In this document: piece by piece, positions 1 to 8,032 of the stretch
How positions within the stretch are numbered: the stretch's first letter is position 1
Layout of the letters: every line of letters starts with the position of its first letter
From: Erythrobacter sp.
GTDB taxonomy: Bacteria > Pseudomonadota > Alphaproteobacteria > Sphingomonadales > Sphingomonadaceae
Assembly: GCA_003483125.1 (NCBI GenBank)
Contig: DMWU01000179.1
Location: 1-9,416, forward strand
Length of the DNA: 9,416 bases
Reading direction: 5' to 3'
The notes under the pieces: generated by a model
What the model saw: the letters and a program-made list of their open reading frames with translations, nothing else
What the model was told of the DNA's origin: nothing
The model's database searches: none
Translations under genes and position numbers: made by a program

Positions 1-2
1 GG

Positions 3-401
3 ATTGTGAGCCAGGTCGGCTTCGCTACCTTCGCCGCTGCATCGGTCGCGGTTCTCGCGGGTTTGGGTGTACTGATGGGCGCAATTGCCGCAGCGCGGGC
101 AGCGCGCACCTATGACACTGTTGTGATCCGCGTACTGGGTGCCAGCCGCAGGCAGGTTATGGCGATGCAACTGGCCGAATATGGGGTACTTGCATTACTT
201 CTTGCCGGCGTTGCCCTGGCGCTTGGCAGCACGTTGGGCTGGCTAGTTATCACCGAATTGTTCGAATTTGACTGGTTGCCAGACTGGACCGAGGTGCTTG
301 GGGTACTCGGCCTCGGAATTGCGCTGGTTCTGGGATTTGCGCTGGTCGGTTCGCTCCCATTGCTGAGGGCGAAACCGGCGCAAGCCTTGCGTGAACTATA
401 A
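3..401 (+). CDS. ABC transporter permease, FtsX/YbbP family, C-terminal part (5' end outside window)
   Basis: This is the last ~132 codons of an integral membrane permease. The reading frame is open back to the left edge, and the codon before the GTG at 6 is ATT, so that GTG is probably internal. Visible order: a hydrophobic segment (AAASVAVLAGLGVLMGAIAAA), a polar stretch with YDTVVIRVLGASRRQVMAMQ, two more hydrophobic segments around LALLLAGVALALGS and LGVLGLGIALVLGFALVG, and the ending RAKPAQALREL. The 'VLGASRRQV' coupling loop and the 'KPAQALR' tail are typical of FtsX-like permeases, especially the large YbbP-type (COG3127) proteins that pair with a YbbA-like ATPase. In that family the complex sits in the inner membrane and is thought to work on lipid or lipoprotein-type substrates. 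The ATPase partner would lie upstream, outside the window. Family call is good; the substrate is unknown. Confidence 0.82.
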   Translation: MVSQVGFATFAAASVAVLAGLGVLMGAIAAARAARTYDTVVIRVLGASRRQVMAMQLAEYGVLALLLAGVALALGSTLGWLVITELFEFDWLPDWTEVLGVLGLGIALVLGFALVGSLPLLRAKPAQALREL

Positions 402-483
402 AAAAGAAAGAAGCCCGCCGCAGCGCGCTGAACGCACCGCAAAACTCGATCCTAAATTCATGATTTCTCCTCTCAGTTGCGCT

Positions 484-513
484 TTGACAGCCTCACCTCC
501 CCTAATGTGAGAT
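484..513 (+). promoter_or_regulatory. possible sigma-70-type promoter upstream of typA
   Basis: A perfect TTGACA lies at 484-489. With an 18-base spacer it is followed by TGAGAT at 508-513, which matches TATAAT at four of six positions including the first, third, fifth and sixth. Transcription would begin near 520 and give a leader of about 200 bases before typA. The -10 is weak, so this is a candidate only. Confidence 0.28.
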
Positions 514-622
514 CCTGCCGCAAGCTGCGCGAGCTTTGTTAGCATCAGCACAGAACTTCACAATAAGGATATTTCTTTGTTTAATCTTGGGGTGTTCTTG
601 CCACACTGCAGTCGTGAAAATC

Positions 623-640
623 AGCTAACAGGCTTTAGCT
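623..640 (+). promoter_or_regulatory. small hairpin in the typA leader
   Basis: AGCTAA (623-628) and TTAGCT (635-640) form a perfect 6-base-pair stem with a 6-base loop, about 80 bases upstream of the typA start. The stem is A+T-rich and weak, with no T-run behind it, so it is not a terminator. A role in the leader RNA is possible but unsupported. Confidence 0.2.
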
Positions 641-721
641 TGCTGTATGTCTGCGCATGCGCTAGGCGCGCCGGCGATTTCGCAGTGCAATATGCTGCCC
701 CGCTATTTTCGAAAGACCGCC

Positions 722-2548
722 ATGCCCTCCTCCCTTCGCAATGTTGCGATCATTGCCCACGTTGATCACGGCAAGACCACTCTGGTTGACCAGCTGTTCC
801 GACAATCCGGCACGTTCCGCGAAAACCAACGTATTGAAGATCGGGCGATGGATTCTGGCGATCTTGAGAAGGAGCGCGGAATCACGATCCTGGCGAAGTG
901 CACCAGCGTGGAATGGGGCGACAAGCGCATCAACATCGTCGACACGCCGGGTCACGCCGATTTCGGCGCAGAGGTGGAGCGTATCCTCTCGATGGTCGAT
1001 GGCGTCATCTTGCTGGTCGACAGTGCCGAAGGTGCAATGCCGCAGACCAAATTCGTGACCGGCAAGGCGTTAGCGCTGGGCCTTAAACCCATTGTCGTCG
1101 TCAACAAGATTGACCGTCCCGACGGACGCCCTCAGGAAGTGCTGGACGAAGTGTTTGACCTCTTCGTCAGCCTCGATGCCAACGACGAACAGCTAGATTT
1201 TCCCGTGCTCTACGCCAGCGGCCGCGATGGCTATGCCAGCAATAATCAGGATGCGCGCGAGGGCAATCTAGAGCCACTGTTCGAATTGATATCGAGCCAT
1301 GTGCCCGAACCGGGCCTTGATGCCAGCGGACCGTTTTCATTCCTTGCTACCCTGCTGGACCGCGACAACTTCATGGGCCGCGTGCTGACCGGCCGCGTAC
1401 AATCAGGTTCGATCAAACTGAATGACCCGATCCATGCATTGGACGCGGTTGGAAATGTGGTCGAGACAGGCCGCGCGACCAAGCTACTGAGTTTCCGCGG
1501 GCTAGAACGCGTGCCGGTTGAATCCGCACAGGCAGGCGACATCATCGCGCTTGCAGGGCTTGAGAAAGCGACTGTCTCCAACACCATTTCCGATACCGCA
1601 CTTAGCGAGCCTATCGCAGCTCAGCCAATCGACCCGCCAACGCTGGCGATGCGGTTTGCCGTCAACGACAGTCCGCTAGCCGGGCGCGAGGGCGACAAGG
1701 TGACCAGCCGTATGATCCGTGATCGCCTATTGCGCGAAGCCGAAACCAACGTGGCCATCCGCGTGACCGAAGCCGCCGACAAGGACAGTTTTGAAGTCGC
1801 AGGCCGCGGTGAATTGCAACTGGGCGTACTTATCGAGACGATGCGCCGAGAAGGTTTCGAACTGGGCATCAGCCGACCCAAAGTGTTGTTCCGCGAAGAA
1901 AACGGTCAGCGCATGGAGCCATATGAAACAGTAGTCATCGATGTGGATGACGAACATTCGGGTACCGTGGTCGAGAAGATGCAGCGTCGCAAAGCTGAGC
2001 TGGTCGAGATGCGTCCATCGGGCCAAGGCAAGACCCGCATCACCTTCTCCGCCCCTTCGCGCGGCCTGATCGGATATCACGGGGAATTCCTGTCCGACAC
2101 GCGCGGCACAGGAATCATGAACCGCCTGTTCGAGAAGTATGGCCCCTATAAGGGCCCAATCGAAGGGCGGATCAACGGCGTGCTCATTTCCAACTGCCCA
2201 GGCGAGGCGGTTGCCTATGCGCTGAATGCCCTTGAAGAGCGCGGCGAGCTCTTCATCAGGCCGCAGGCCAAGGTTTATGAAGGCATGGTCATTGGCGAGA
2301 ATGCAAAGCCGGACGACCTGGAAGTAAACCCGCTCAAATCGAAGCAACTCACCAATATCCGTTCATCGGGTAAGGATGATGCGATACGCCTCACCCCGCC
2401 TCGCCGAATGAGCCTGGAACAGGCTATCGCATACATTGATGATGACGAGATGGTTGAGGTAACGCCGCAATCCATCCGCCTGCGCAAGGCGCATCTCGAT
2501 CCGCATCAGCGCAAGAAGGCCAAACGTAAGGCTAACGAAGCGGCCTAA
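722..2548 (+). CDS. typA: translational GTPase TypA/BipA
   Basis: TypA/BipA is a ribosome-binding GTPase related to EF-G and LepA. It is linked to 50S subunit assembly and to growth at low temperature or under stress. With the start at 722 the product is 608 residues, the usual length. All G motifs are present: G1 AHVDHGKT (12-19), switch I ERGITI (51-56), G3 DTPGH (74-78), G4 NKID (128-131) and the G5-like ASG (165-167). Then come the beta-barrel domain (EF-Tu domain 2-like), two alpha/beta domains and the TypA-specific C-terminal domain, with [10 protein letters not shown] at 448-457. The frame stays open to 647, but the added residues do not resemble the family, whose proteins begin close to '[17 protein letters not shown]', so I chose the ATG at 722. 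The ribosome binding site is poor (GAAAG at 711-715). The tail is lysine- and arginine-rich. The GGT gene starts 60 bases downstream on the same strand. Confidence 0.97.
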   Translation: MPSSLRNVAIIAHVDHGKTTLVDQLFRQSGTFRENQRIEDRAMDSGDLEKERGITILAKCTSVEWGDKRINIVDTPGHADFGAEVERILSMVDGVILLVDSAEGAMPQTKFVTGKALALGLKPIVVVNKIDRPDGRPQEVLDEVFDLFVSLDANDEQLDFPVLYASGRDGYASNNQDAREGNLEPLFELISSHVPEPGLDASGPFSFLATLLDRDNFMGRVLTGRVQSGSIKLNDPIHALDAVGNVVETGRATKLLSFRGLERVPVESAQAGDIIALAGLEKATVSNTISDTALSEPIAAQPIDPPTLAMRFAVNDSPLAGREGDKVTSRMIRDRLLREAETNVAIRVTEAADKDSFEVAGRGELQLGVLIETMRREGFELGISRPKVLFREENGQRMEPYETVVIDVDDEHSGTVVEKMQRRKAELVEMRPSGQGKTRITFSAPSRGLIGYHGEFLSDTRGTGIMNRLFEKYGPYKGPIEGRINGVLISNCPGEAVAYALNALEERGELFIRPQAKVYEGMVIGENAKPDDLEVNPLKSKQLTNIRSSGKDDAIRLTPPRRMSLEQAIAYIDDDEMVEVTPQSIRLRKAHLDPHQRKKAKRKANEAA

Positions 2549-2575
2549 GCCCACTTGCTAGCATCGCGCGAGAAA

Positions 2576-2602
2576 CCTAGGCTTTCCATTGAAGCTTGGG
2601 AG
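2576..2602 (+). promoter_or_regulatory. hairpin overlapping the ggt ribosome binding site
   Basis: CCTAGGCTT (2576-2584) and AAGCTTGGG (2592-2600) pair along all nine positions in RNA: seven Watson-Crick pairs and two G-U wobbles, with a 7-base loop. The 3' arm contains the first three bases of the GGGAG Shine-Dalgarno sequence (2598-2602), which sits 6 bases before the ATG at 2609. Folding would partly hide the ribosome binding site. There is no T-run, so a terminator is less likely. Confidence 0.4.
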
Positions 2603-2608
2603 AATTTG

Positions 2609-4402
2609 ATGCGCGCTATGATCATCTGCTTGGTTGCGACCCTTTCAATGGGTTTAGGTGCTTGCAAGGAACCGCCGGAGGAGCGCCTTCCCGGTGACGA
2701 ACGCATCGGTGCCGGTGGTAGGCCTGTAGGCGAAATCTGGAGCCGTAGCCCAGTGATCGCTCAAAACGGTATAGCTGCGACAGCACATCCGCTGGCAACA
2801 CAGGTCGCACTAGATATCCTGAAGAGCGGCGGTAGCGCCGTGGACGCCGCCATTGCTGCCAACGCGGCGCTGGGCCTGATGGAGCCGACGGGCAACGGTA
2901 TTGGCGGCGACCTTTTCGCCATAATCTATGATCCCAAGTCGGGTGAACTCCTCGGCCTCAACGGTTCGGGCCGTTCACCTATGGGCCAAACACTTGACCA
3001 GCTTAAGGAAAAGCTAGGCGATGCAAAGATCATCCCGCCTGTTGGCCCGCTACCCGTCACCATCCCCGGCACAGTCGATGCGTGGTTCGAAATGCACCAG
3101 CGGTTCGGAAAATTATCGATGCGCCGCGTGCTTGCCCCCACGGTACGCTATGCTCGCGAGGGCCACCCGATTGCTCCTGTCATCGGCATGTACCTAGAGC
3201 GTTCGCTTGCGAATTATGAGCGCCGTGCTGATCAGTTTGATTTCACCAATGCACGGGCCACATGGTTTGCCAATGGCGCGCCTAAGGCTGGCGAGATTTT
3301 TAAGAACCCTGATCTTGCCGATACGCTAGAACGCATCGGGCGTTATGGCCGAAACGAATTTTACTCGGGCCGCACCGCACGGGTCATGGTCGATTACCTA
3401 CAGGCGCAAGGTTCTGCCTTTACGCTGGAAGACTTCGCTTCGCACAAGAGCGAGTGGGTTGAGCCCGCCTGCGCAGCCTATCGCGATGGCTATGAGCTTT
3501 GCGAGCTACCGCCAAACGGACAGGGCTTCGCCGCCCTGCAAATGGTCAATATCCTGAAGAATATCGACCTTAGGCAGTGGGAGCGAGGTAGCCCTGAAGT
3601 TATCCATTATATCACTGAGGCGAAGCGGCTCGCCTATGCAGACGTTGCGCGTTTCTATGCGGACCCTGATTTCACAACCTTCCCGCAGGAGCTGCTGACC
3701 GAGGAATACGGTCAGGAGCGTTTTGCCCTGATCGATCCGCGTCAGGCAGCACAGGAATATTCCGCAGGCGATTTCAGCGTCGAGCCCAAGTTGGAGGGAG
3801 AAGGCGACACCACCTACCTGACCGTGGCAGACAAGGACGGGATGATGGTTAGCCTGATCCAGTCGAACTATCGCGGTATGGGAGGCGGGTTAACGCCTGA
3901 TGGCCTTGGCTTCATGTTCCAGGATCGCGGCGAACTGTTCAGCCTCGATCCCGCGCATCCCAATGCCTATGCGCCGGGCAAGCGTCCATTCCACACGATC
4001 ATTCCCGCATTCGTGAAGAAAGATGGAGTGCCCTGGTTGAGCCTGGGCCTGATGGGCGGCGGCATGCAGCCGCAGGGCCACGTGCAAGTGCTGATCAATA
4101 TGGTCGATTACGGCATGAATATTCAGGAGGCAGGCGATGCTGCGCGCATCAACCATGATGGCGGCAGACAACCGACCGAGGCGCTCGAAGGCCCCGCAGC
4201 CGACCCGCTGGGCACGCTGAATGTCGAACCGGGCATTCCTGAAAGCACCGTACGCCGCCTCATCGCGATGGGCCATAAGGTCGAAGTGGTTGAGAATGGT
4301 ATCATGTTCGGCGGATACCAAGCCATCGCCCGCGATCCTGAAACGGGCGTTTACACTGGCGCCACCGAAATGCGGAAAGATGGACAGGCTAGCGGGTATT
4401 AG
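2609..4402 (+). CDS. ggt: gamma-glutamyltransferase-family Ntn hydrolase, predicted lipoprotein
   Basis: Members of this family are made as one chain that cuts itself before a threonine, giving a large and a small subunit. They transfer or hydrolyse gamma-glutamyl groups (glutathione) or, in some branches, acyl amides. Start: ATG at 2609, with GGGAG six bases upstream. It gives a 597-residue protein with a lipoprotein signal (MRAMIICLVATLSMGLGAC, lipobox LGAC, Cys19), so it is probably anchored in the envelope facing the periplasm. Family blocks: NGIAATAHPLAT near the N-terminus, GNGIGGD (95-101), NGSGR (118-122), the cleavage block GDTTYLTVADKDG with Thr401 as the likely nucleophile, and GLMGGGMQPQG (480-490). 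Predicted small subunit: 197 residues. Oddities: the usual His after the TT pair is Tyr, and the arginine of the 'DFRE' block that binds the glutamyl carboxylate in E. coli GGT is not at its usual place, as in YwrD-like branches. A frame extension from TTG 2555 would put residues before the signal and was not used. Confidence 0.9.
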   Translation: MRAMIICLVATLSMGLGACKEPPEERLPGDERIGAGGRPVGEIWSRSPVIAQNGIAATAHPLATQVALDILKSGGSAVDAAIAANAALGLMEPTGNGIGGDLFAIIYDPKSGELLGLNGSGRSPMGQTLDQLKEKLGDAKIIPPVGPLPVTIPGTVDAWFEMHQRFGKLSMRRVLAPTVRYAREGHPIAPVIGMYLERSLANYERRADQFDFTNARATWFANGAPKAGEIFKNPDLADTLERIGRYGRNEFYSGRTARVMVDYLQAQGSAFTLEDFASHKSEWVEPACAAYRDGYELCELPPNGQGFAALQMVNILKNIDLRQWERGSPEVIHYITEAKRLAYADVARFYADPDFTTFPQELLTEEYGQERFALIDPRQAAQEYSAGDFSVEPKLEGEGDTTYLTVADKDGMMVSLIQSNYRGMGGGLTPDGLGFMFQDRGELFSLDPAHPNAYAPGKRPFHTIIPAFVKKDGVPWLSLGLMGGGMQPQGHVQVLINMVDYGMNIQEAGDAARINHDGGRQPTEALEGPAADPLGTLNVEPGIPESTVRRLIAMGHKVEVVENGIMFGGYQAIARDPETGVYTGATEMRKDGQASGY

Positions 4403-4414
4403 CGAGAGAGATTA

Positions 4415-4792
4415 ATGGCCAAAGTAACCGGATTAGGCGGCGTATTCTATGTTGTGAAGGATCCTGAAGCGACGCGCGTATGGTATCGGTAGAAGCTGGG
4501 GATTGACGGGCCATATGGGCCACAATTCGCCTGGGCGGATGAGCCCAGGGCAAACCCCTATTCGCTGATCAGTCATTTCGAGGATGACACATATGTGAAG
4601 CCCGGAAAGGGTGGCTTCATGATCAATCTGCGCGTCGATGATCTCGATGAGTTCGTGAAACAGCTCAAGAAGAAGAAGGTCAAGGTGATCGACAGCGTTG
4701 ATGAAGGCTATGGCAAGTTCGCTTGGCTGCTCGACCCCGATGGCGTGAAGATCGAATTGTGGGAACAGGTTGCTGAGGAGCTTCCGAGCTAG
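4415..4792 (+). pseudogene. VOC/glyoxalase-family protein gene, interrupted by one TAG at codon 26
   Basis: A frame starting at ATG 4415, 12 bases after ggt and preceded by a purine-rich GAGAGAG (4404-4410), runs 126 codons to TAG at 4790. Its only fault is a TAG at 4490-4492. The translation before the stop, GLGGVFYVVKDPEATRVWYR, and after it, KLGIDGPYGPQFAW, join into a normal vicinal-oxygen-chelate protein. Relatives have an acidic or polar residue at this spot (WYREKLG-like), so one base change from GAG or CAG or AAG would explain it. The second half has INLRVDDLDEFVKQLKKKKV and the ending LLDPDGVKIELWE, typical of the C-terminal beta-alpha-beta-beta-beta module. Family members are small cytoplasmic metal-dependent lyases, dioxygenases or resistance proteins; substrate unknown. 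Alternatives are a sequencing error or a truncated product. A GTG at 4595, nine bases after GAGGAT (4580-4585), could start a 65-residue C-terminal half. Confidence 0.85.
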
Positions 4793-4863
4793 GCCTGAAT
4801 TCACAGTCTCACACCGCACGATCTTAGTAATTCGTTAACTATAGTGCCGCAAAATTCGCTGCC

Positions 4864-5523
4864 ATGGCGCAACGAAAGATTCTCATTGATGGTTTGGCCT
4901 TGCTTGCCACCGCCTGCGGCGGAGTTCCGCAGCGCGCTGGAAATGTGCCCTCCTCCACACCGCGCCCCGCCGCGGTCAGCGGTGAGGCACGAACCTGCCT
5001 CGCCAACCTGGATGCCAGCGGCTCGCAATTCTCGCCGATGCGCGATCGCTATTATGGTGCAGGCTGCGCCACGGTGAATGCTGTTCAGCTTACCGCTGTG
5101 CGCGGTGACCGCTCGCAACTCGGGGTCAGCAATATCGGGCCGGTCGGCTGTCCGACGGCCAATACTTTCGCCGCCTGGGCGCGCTTTGGGGTCGATCGCG
5201 CCGCGCAGCAAATCCTTGAAAGCCCGCTAGTGCGGATCGAGACTATGGGCAGCTATGCCTGCCGCAATGTCGCTGGCAGCTCTCGCCGGTCAGCCCATTC
5301 GACTGCTGCGGCGGTGGATGTAGCGGCCTTCATACTAGCCGACGGTCGCAGGATAAGCGTTGAGCGCGATTGGGACGGTGGAACGCGCGAAGAGCGGCAA
5401 TTCCTTCGCGTCGTCCATCGCAGCGCCTGCAGGCGCTTTGGCACCGTGCTGGGCCCTGACTATAATGCCGCCCATCACGACCATTTCCACCTTGAGAACG
5501 AAGGCAACGCTTTCTGTGGCTAA
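4864..5523 (+). CDS. extensin-family protein, predicted secreted LAS-type metallopeptidase fold
   Basis: A 219-residue protein of the bacterial 'extensin-like C-terminal' family; the plant-derived name is misleading. It has a short hydrophobic N-terminus (KILIDGLALLATAC) and a Pro/Ser/Ala-rich linker to about residue 42, then the domain: CLANLDASGSQF, GCATVNAVQLT, GCPTANTFAAWARFGV, VRIETMGSYACRN, SAHSTAAAVDVAAF, DGRRISVERDWDGG, CRRFGTVLGPDYNAAHHDHFHLE. H145 and D152 (H-x6-D) with H207 and H209 (H-x-H) form the zinc-ligand pattern of LAS peptidases such as MepA and VanY, which cut peptidoglycan peptides. Six cysteines after C18 (45, 68, 96, 133, 189, 218) suggest disulfides and export. C18 as a lipoprotein cysteine is doubtful: -3 is Ala and an Asp lies inside the hydrophobic stretch. 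ATG 4864 is the first start after an in-frame stop; its ribosome binding site is weak. Enzyme activity is an inference. Confidence 0.88.
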   Translation: MAQRKILIDGLALLATACGGVPQRAGNVPSSTPRPAAVSGEARTCLANLDASGSQFSPMRDRYYGAGCATVNAVQLTAVRGDRSQLGVSNIGPVGCPTANTFAAWARFGVDRAAQQILESPLVRIETMGSYACRNVAGSSRRSAHSTAAAVDVAAFILADGRRISVERDWDGGTREERQFLRVVHRSACRRFGTVLGPDYNAAHHDHFHLENEGNAFCG

Positions 5524-5735
5524 TCCGCGATAGAAATTATGTACCGGGTGGCGCTAGGAGCAATCTTCCGGTTCCGCTCCGCCACACGCGGCTAGTGCAA
5601 GGCTGAGGCCTGTTGAGATTGCGCTACGTCCGAACATTGATGATCTCCCTCCCTGAATTGGCCAAGATTAGCACTGGCGCAAACAAGTTCCAAACCATCG
5701 TTGCGCATGGCGATTTTGCCCCCATATGTTCCGGC

Positions 5736-7919
5736 ATGGCCGAACTAGTGATCCGTAGAGGGCTCGAGGAACCCGATACCAGCGGGGAATTTGTTCCACA
5801 CAAGCCTGCACGCCCAGAGAAATCCATGGGCGGCAAGGCGTTCAAGCTGGTTTCGGATTATAAACCGGCAGGTGACCAGCCGACCGCGATTGCCGAACTG
5901 GTGGCAAGCGCCAACGAAGGCGAACAGACCCAAACTCTGCTGGGCGTAACGGGCAGCGGCAAGACCTTCACCATGGCCAAGGTGATTGAGGAGCTGCAAC
6001 GCCCCGCCCTAGTTCTTGCGCCCAACAAGATCCTTGCGGCGCAGCTCTATGGCGAATTCAAGAGCTTCTTCCCTGACAATGCGGTCGAGTATTTCGTTTC
6101 GTACTACGACTATTACCAGCCAGAGGCATATGTGCCGCGCAGCGACACCTATATCGAGAAGGAAAGCTCTGTTAACGAAGCAATTGACCGCATGCGCCAT
6201 TCGGCGACACGGGCACTTCTTGAGCGTGACGACGTGATCATCGTCGCCTCCGTATCCTGCCTCTACGGTATTGGATCGGTCGAAACCTATTCGGCCATGG
6301 TATTCGACATCAAGAAGGACGAAGTGGTCGACCAGCGCGAACTGATCCGCAAGCTGGTTTCCCTGCAATACAAGCGCAATGATGCGGCCTTTGCCCGCGG
6401 TTGCTTCCGTGTCCGAGGCGACAATCTGGAGCTGTTCCCCAGCCACTATGAAGATATGGCCTGGCGCATAGGCTTCTTCGGTGATGAGATCGAGGAAATC
6501 AGCGAATTCGATCCGCTGACTGGCAAGAAGGGGGCGAGCCTCGACCAAGTGCGCGTCTATGCAAACTCGCACTATGTGACGCCTGGCCCGACCATGAAAC
6601 AGGCGATGGAGGCGATCAAGTTCGAGCTGCAGGAGCGCCTTAAGGAGCTACACGAAGAAGGACGCCTTCTTGAGGCCCAACGTCTGGAACAGCGCACCAA
6701 TTTCGACCTTGAAATGATTGCTGCAACGGGTTCATGCGCGGGAATCGAGAATTACAGTCGCTTCCTCACAGGGCGCCTTCCCGGCGAGCCGCCACCAACC
6801 CTTTTCGAATACTTACCTGAAAATGCGCTGCTATTTGTCGATGAAAGCCACCAGACGGTACCGCAGGTTGGCGCAATGGCGCGCGGGGACCATCGTCGAA
6901 AAATCACCCTGGCAGAATACGGCTTCCGCCTGCCCAGCTGTATCGACAACCGCCCGCTCCGCTTCAATGAGTGGGATGCGATGCGACCGCAGACATTCTG
7001 CGTGTCAGCCACTCCCGGACCGTGGGAATTGGAGCAGACAGGCGGAGTTTTCGCAGAGCAGGTCATCCGGCCCACCGGGTTGATAGACCCGCCCGTCGAC
7101 GTACGTCCTGTCGAAGACCAGGTGCAGGATTGCATCCAGGAGTGCATGGAAACCGCCAAGAAGGGCTATCGCACTCTCGTTACCACGCTCACCAAGCGCA
7201 TGGCCGAAGATCTGACCGAGTTCATGCATGAGGCAGGCGTGAAGGTGCGTTACATGCACTCGGACGTCGAAACGCTTGAGCGCATCGAGCTGATCCGCGA
7301 CCTGAGGCTCGGTGTTTACGATGTGCTTGTCGGCATCAACCTGCTCCGCGAAGGGCTCGACATTCCGGAATGCGGATTGGTGTGCATTCTTGACGCTGAC
7401 AAGGAAGGATTCCTGCGCAGCGAAACTTCCATGATCCAGACTATTGGCCGGGCTGCACGAAATGTCGATGGCCGCGTGATCCTCTATGCTGACCGCATCA
7501 CCGGCAGCATGGAACGCGCAATGGAGGAGACGGAGCGCCGCCGTGAAAAACAGCGCGCCTATAATGAGGAGCACGGCATCACTCCTGAAACAATCAAGCG
7601 CGATATTGCCGATATTGTCGCGCATACCGCCAACAAGGATCAGGTCACCGTCGATACGGGTGATGATGAGGTCAACCACCTCGTCGGTCACAATCTACGC
7701 GCTTATATCGAAGATCTTGAGAAGCGGATGCGTGAAGCCGCCGCCGATCTTGAATTCGAGGAAGCAGGGCGCTTGCGCGATGAAATCCGGCGTCTCGAAA
7801 ATGAAGAGCTGGGTCTGCCATACGGTGAGCAGAAGGCCCCGCGTGTTGGTCGCTCGAATGAAGGCAAGCCGGGCACGCGCAAGCTGAGATATGGCAGGAC
7901 GCAGCGCAAGATACGCTAG
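5736..7919 (+). CDS. uvrB: excinuclease ABC subunit B
   Basis: UvrB is the damage-verifying helicase-like subunit of nucleotide excision repair. UvrA loads it onto DNA, and it then recruits UvrC for incision. From ATG 5736 the product is 727 residues, longer than E. coli UvrB (about 670) because of an N-terminal lead of some 30 residues and a basic tail, as in other alphaproteobacteria. Motifs: Walker A GVTGSGKT (70-77, Lys76), the beta-hairpin region [12 protein letters not shown] (about 122-133), Walker B VDESHQ (Asp369), SATPG (424-428), the helicase VI block QTIGRAARN (568-576) with [12 protein letters not shown] before it, and a C-terminal UVR domain (about 657-689) that contacts UvrC. 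The frame is open back to 5613, but those extra 41 residues do not look like UvrB; the protein I expect begins [19 protein letters not shown]. There is no strong Shine-Dalgarno before 5736. I found no GTTC-N7-GTTC LexA box upstream. Confidence 0.97.
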   Translation: MAELVIRRGLEEPDTSGEFVPHKPARPEKSMGGKAFKLVSDYKPAGDQPTAIAELVASANEGEQTQTLLGVTGSGKTFTMAKVIEELQRPALVLAPNKILAAQLYGEFKSFFPDNAVEYFVSYYDYYQPEAYVPRSDTYIEKESSVNEAIDRMRHSATRALLERDDVIIVASVSCLYGIGSVETYSAMVFDIKKDEVVDQRELIRKLVSLQYKRNDAAFARGCFRVRGDNLELFPSHYEDMAWRIGFFGDEIEEISEFDPLTGKKGASLDQVRVYANSHYVTPGPTMKQAMEAIKFELQERLKELHEEGRLLEAQRLEQRTNFDLEMIAATGSCAGIENYSRFLTGRLPGEPPPTLFEYLPENALLFVDESHQTVPQVGAMARGDHRRKITLAEYGFRLPSCIDNRPLRFNEWDAMRPQTFCVSATPGPWELEQTGGVFAEQVIRPTGLIDPPVDVRPVEDQVQDCIQECMETAKKGYRTLVTTLTKRMAEDLTEFMHEAGVKVRYMHSDVETLERIELIRDLRLGVYDVLVGINLLREGLDIPECGLVCILDADKEGFLRSETSMIQTIGRAARNVDGRVILYADRITGSMERAMEETERRREKQRAYNEEHGITPETIKRDIADIVAHTANKDQVTVDTGDDEVNHLVGHNLRAYIEDLEKRMREAAADLEFEEAGRLRDEIRRLENEELGLPYGEQKAPRVGRSNEGKPGTRKLRYGRTQRKIR

Positions 7920-8032
7920 ACGCAGCTAATTCGACCGATTGCAATCATGCCTCGACTGGTGGTCTGCCGGTCGCTTGCCATCCACGCATAACAGGAGCAG
8001 TCTTATCCCGCTATCTTCTTGGGGGACAGGAA

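Larger units (their letters stand above)
402..721. other. 320-base gap and typA leader, no gene seen
   Basis: No convincing coding region lies between the permease stop and the typA start. Short open frames here are either the out-of-frame 5' ends of typA shadows or the non-conserved upstream extension of typA itself. The stretch is more A+T-rich than its neighbours around 540-650, as expected for a promoter and leader. It holds a possible sigma-70-type promoter (484-513) and a small perfect hairpin (623-640). Short perfect palindromes occur at 421-430 (CAGCGCGCTG), 653-662 (GCGCATGCGC) and 665-672 (GGCGCGCC). I see no strong terminator with a T-run after the permease gene. Confidence 0.6.

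Noticed and set aside
647..721. N-terminal extension of typA from the start at 647
   Set aside because: The extra 25 residues do not resemble TypA, whose conserved part begins right after ATG 722.
2555..2608. TTG start giving 18 extra residues on the GGT protein
   Set aside because: It would bury the lipoprotein signal peptide, and the ATG at 2609 has a well-placed GGGAG.
4840..4845. TATAGT as a -10 box for the extensin-family gene
   Set aside because: No -35 element at a suitable distance (CACGAT at 17 bases), and it would leave a very short leader.
5687..5703. GTTC followed by GTTG as a LexA box before uvrB
   Set aside because: The spacing is 9 rather than 7 and the second half is GTTG, so it does not fit the motif.
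5613..5735. N-terminal extension of uvrB from TTG 5613 or ATG 5640
   Set aside because: The 41 or fewer added residues do not look like UvrB; the typical sequence begins [19 protein letters not shown] at 5736.
7005..7691. 228-codon reverse-strand open frame inside uvrB, and similar long antisense frames at 1727-2347 (typA) and 6009-6572 (uvrB)
   Set aside because: They lie wholly opposite strongly conserved genes, have no recognisable domains or ribosome binding sites, and are expected by chance in G+C-rich coding DNA.
7937..7976. Palindrome GATTGCAATC (7937-7946) and an imperfect repeat ACTGG/CCGGT (7955-7971) as a uvrB terminator
   Set aside because: Stems are only five bases and no T-run follows; I cannot support a terminator.
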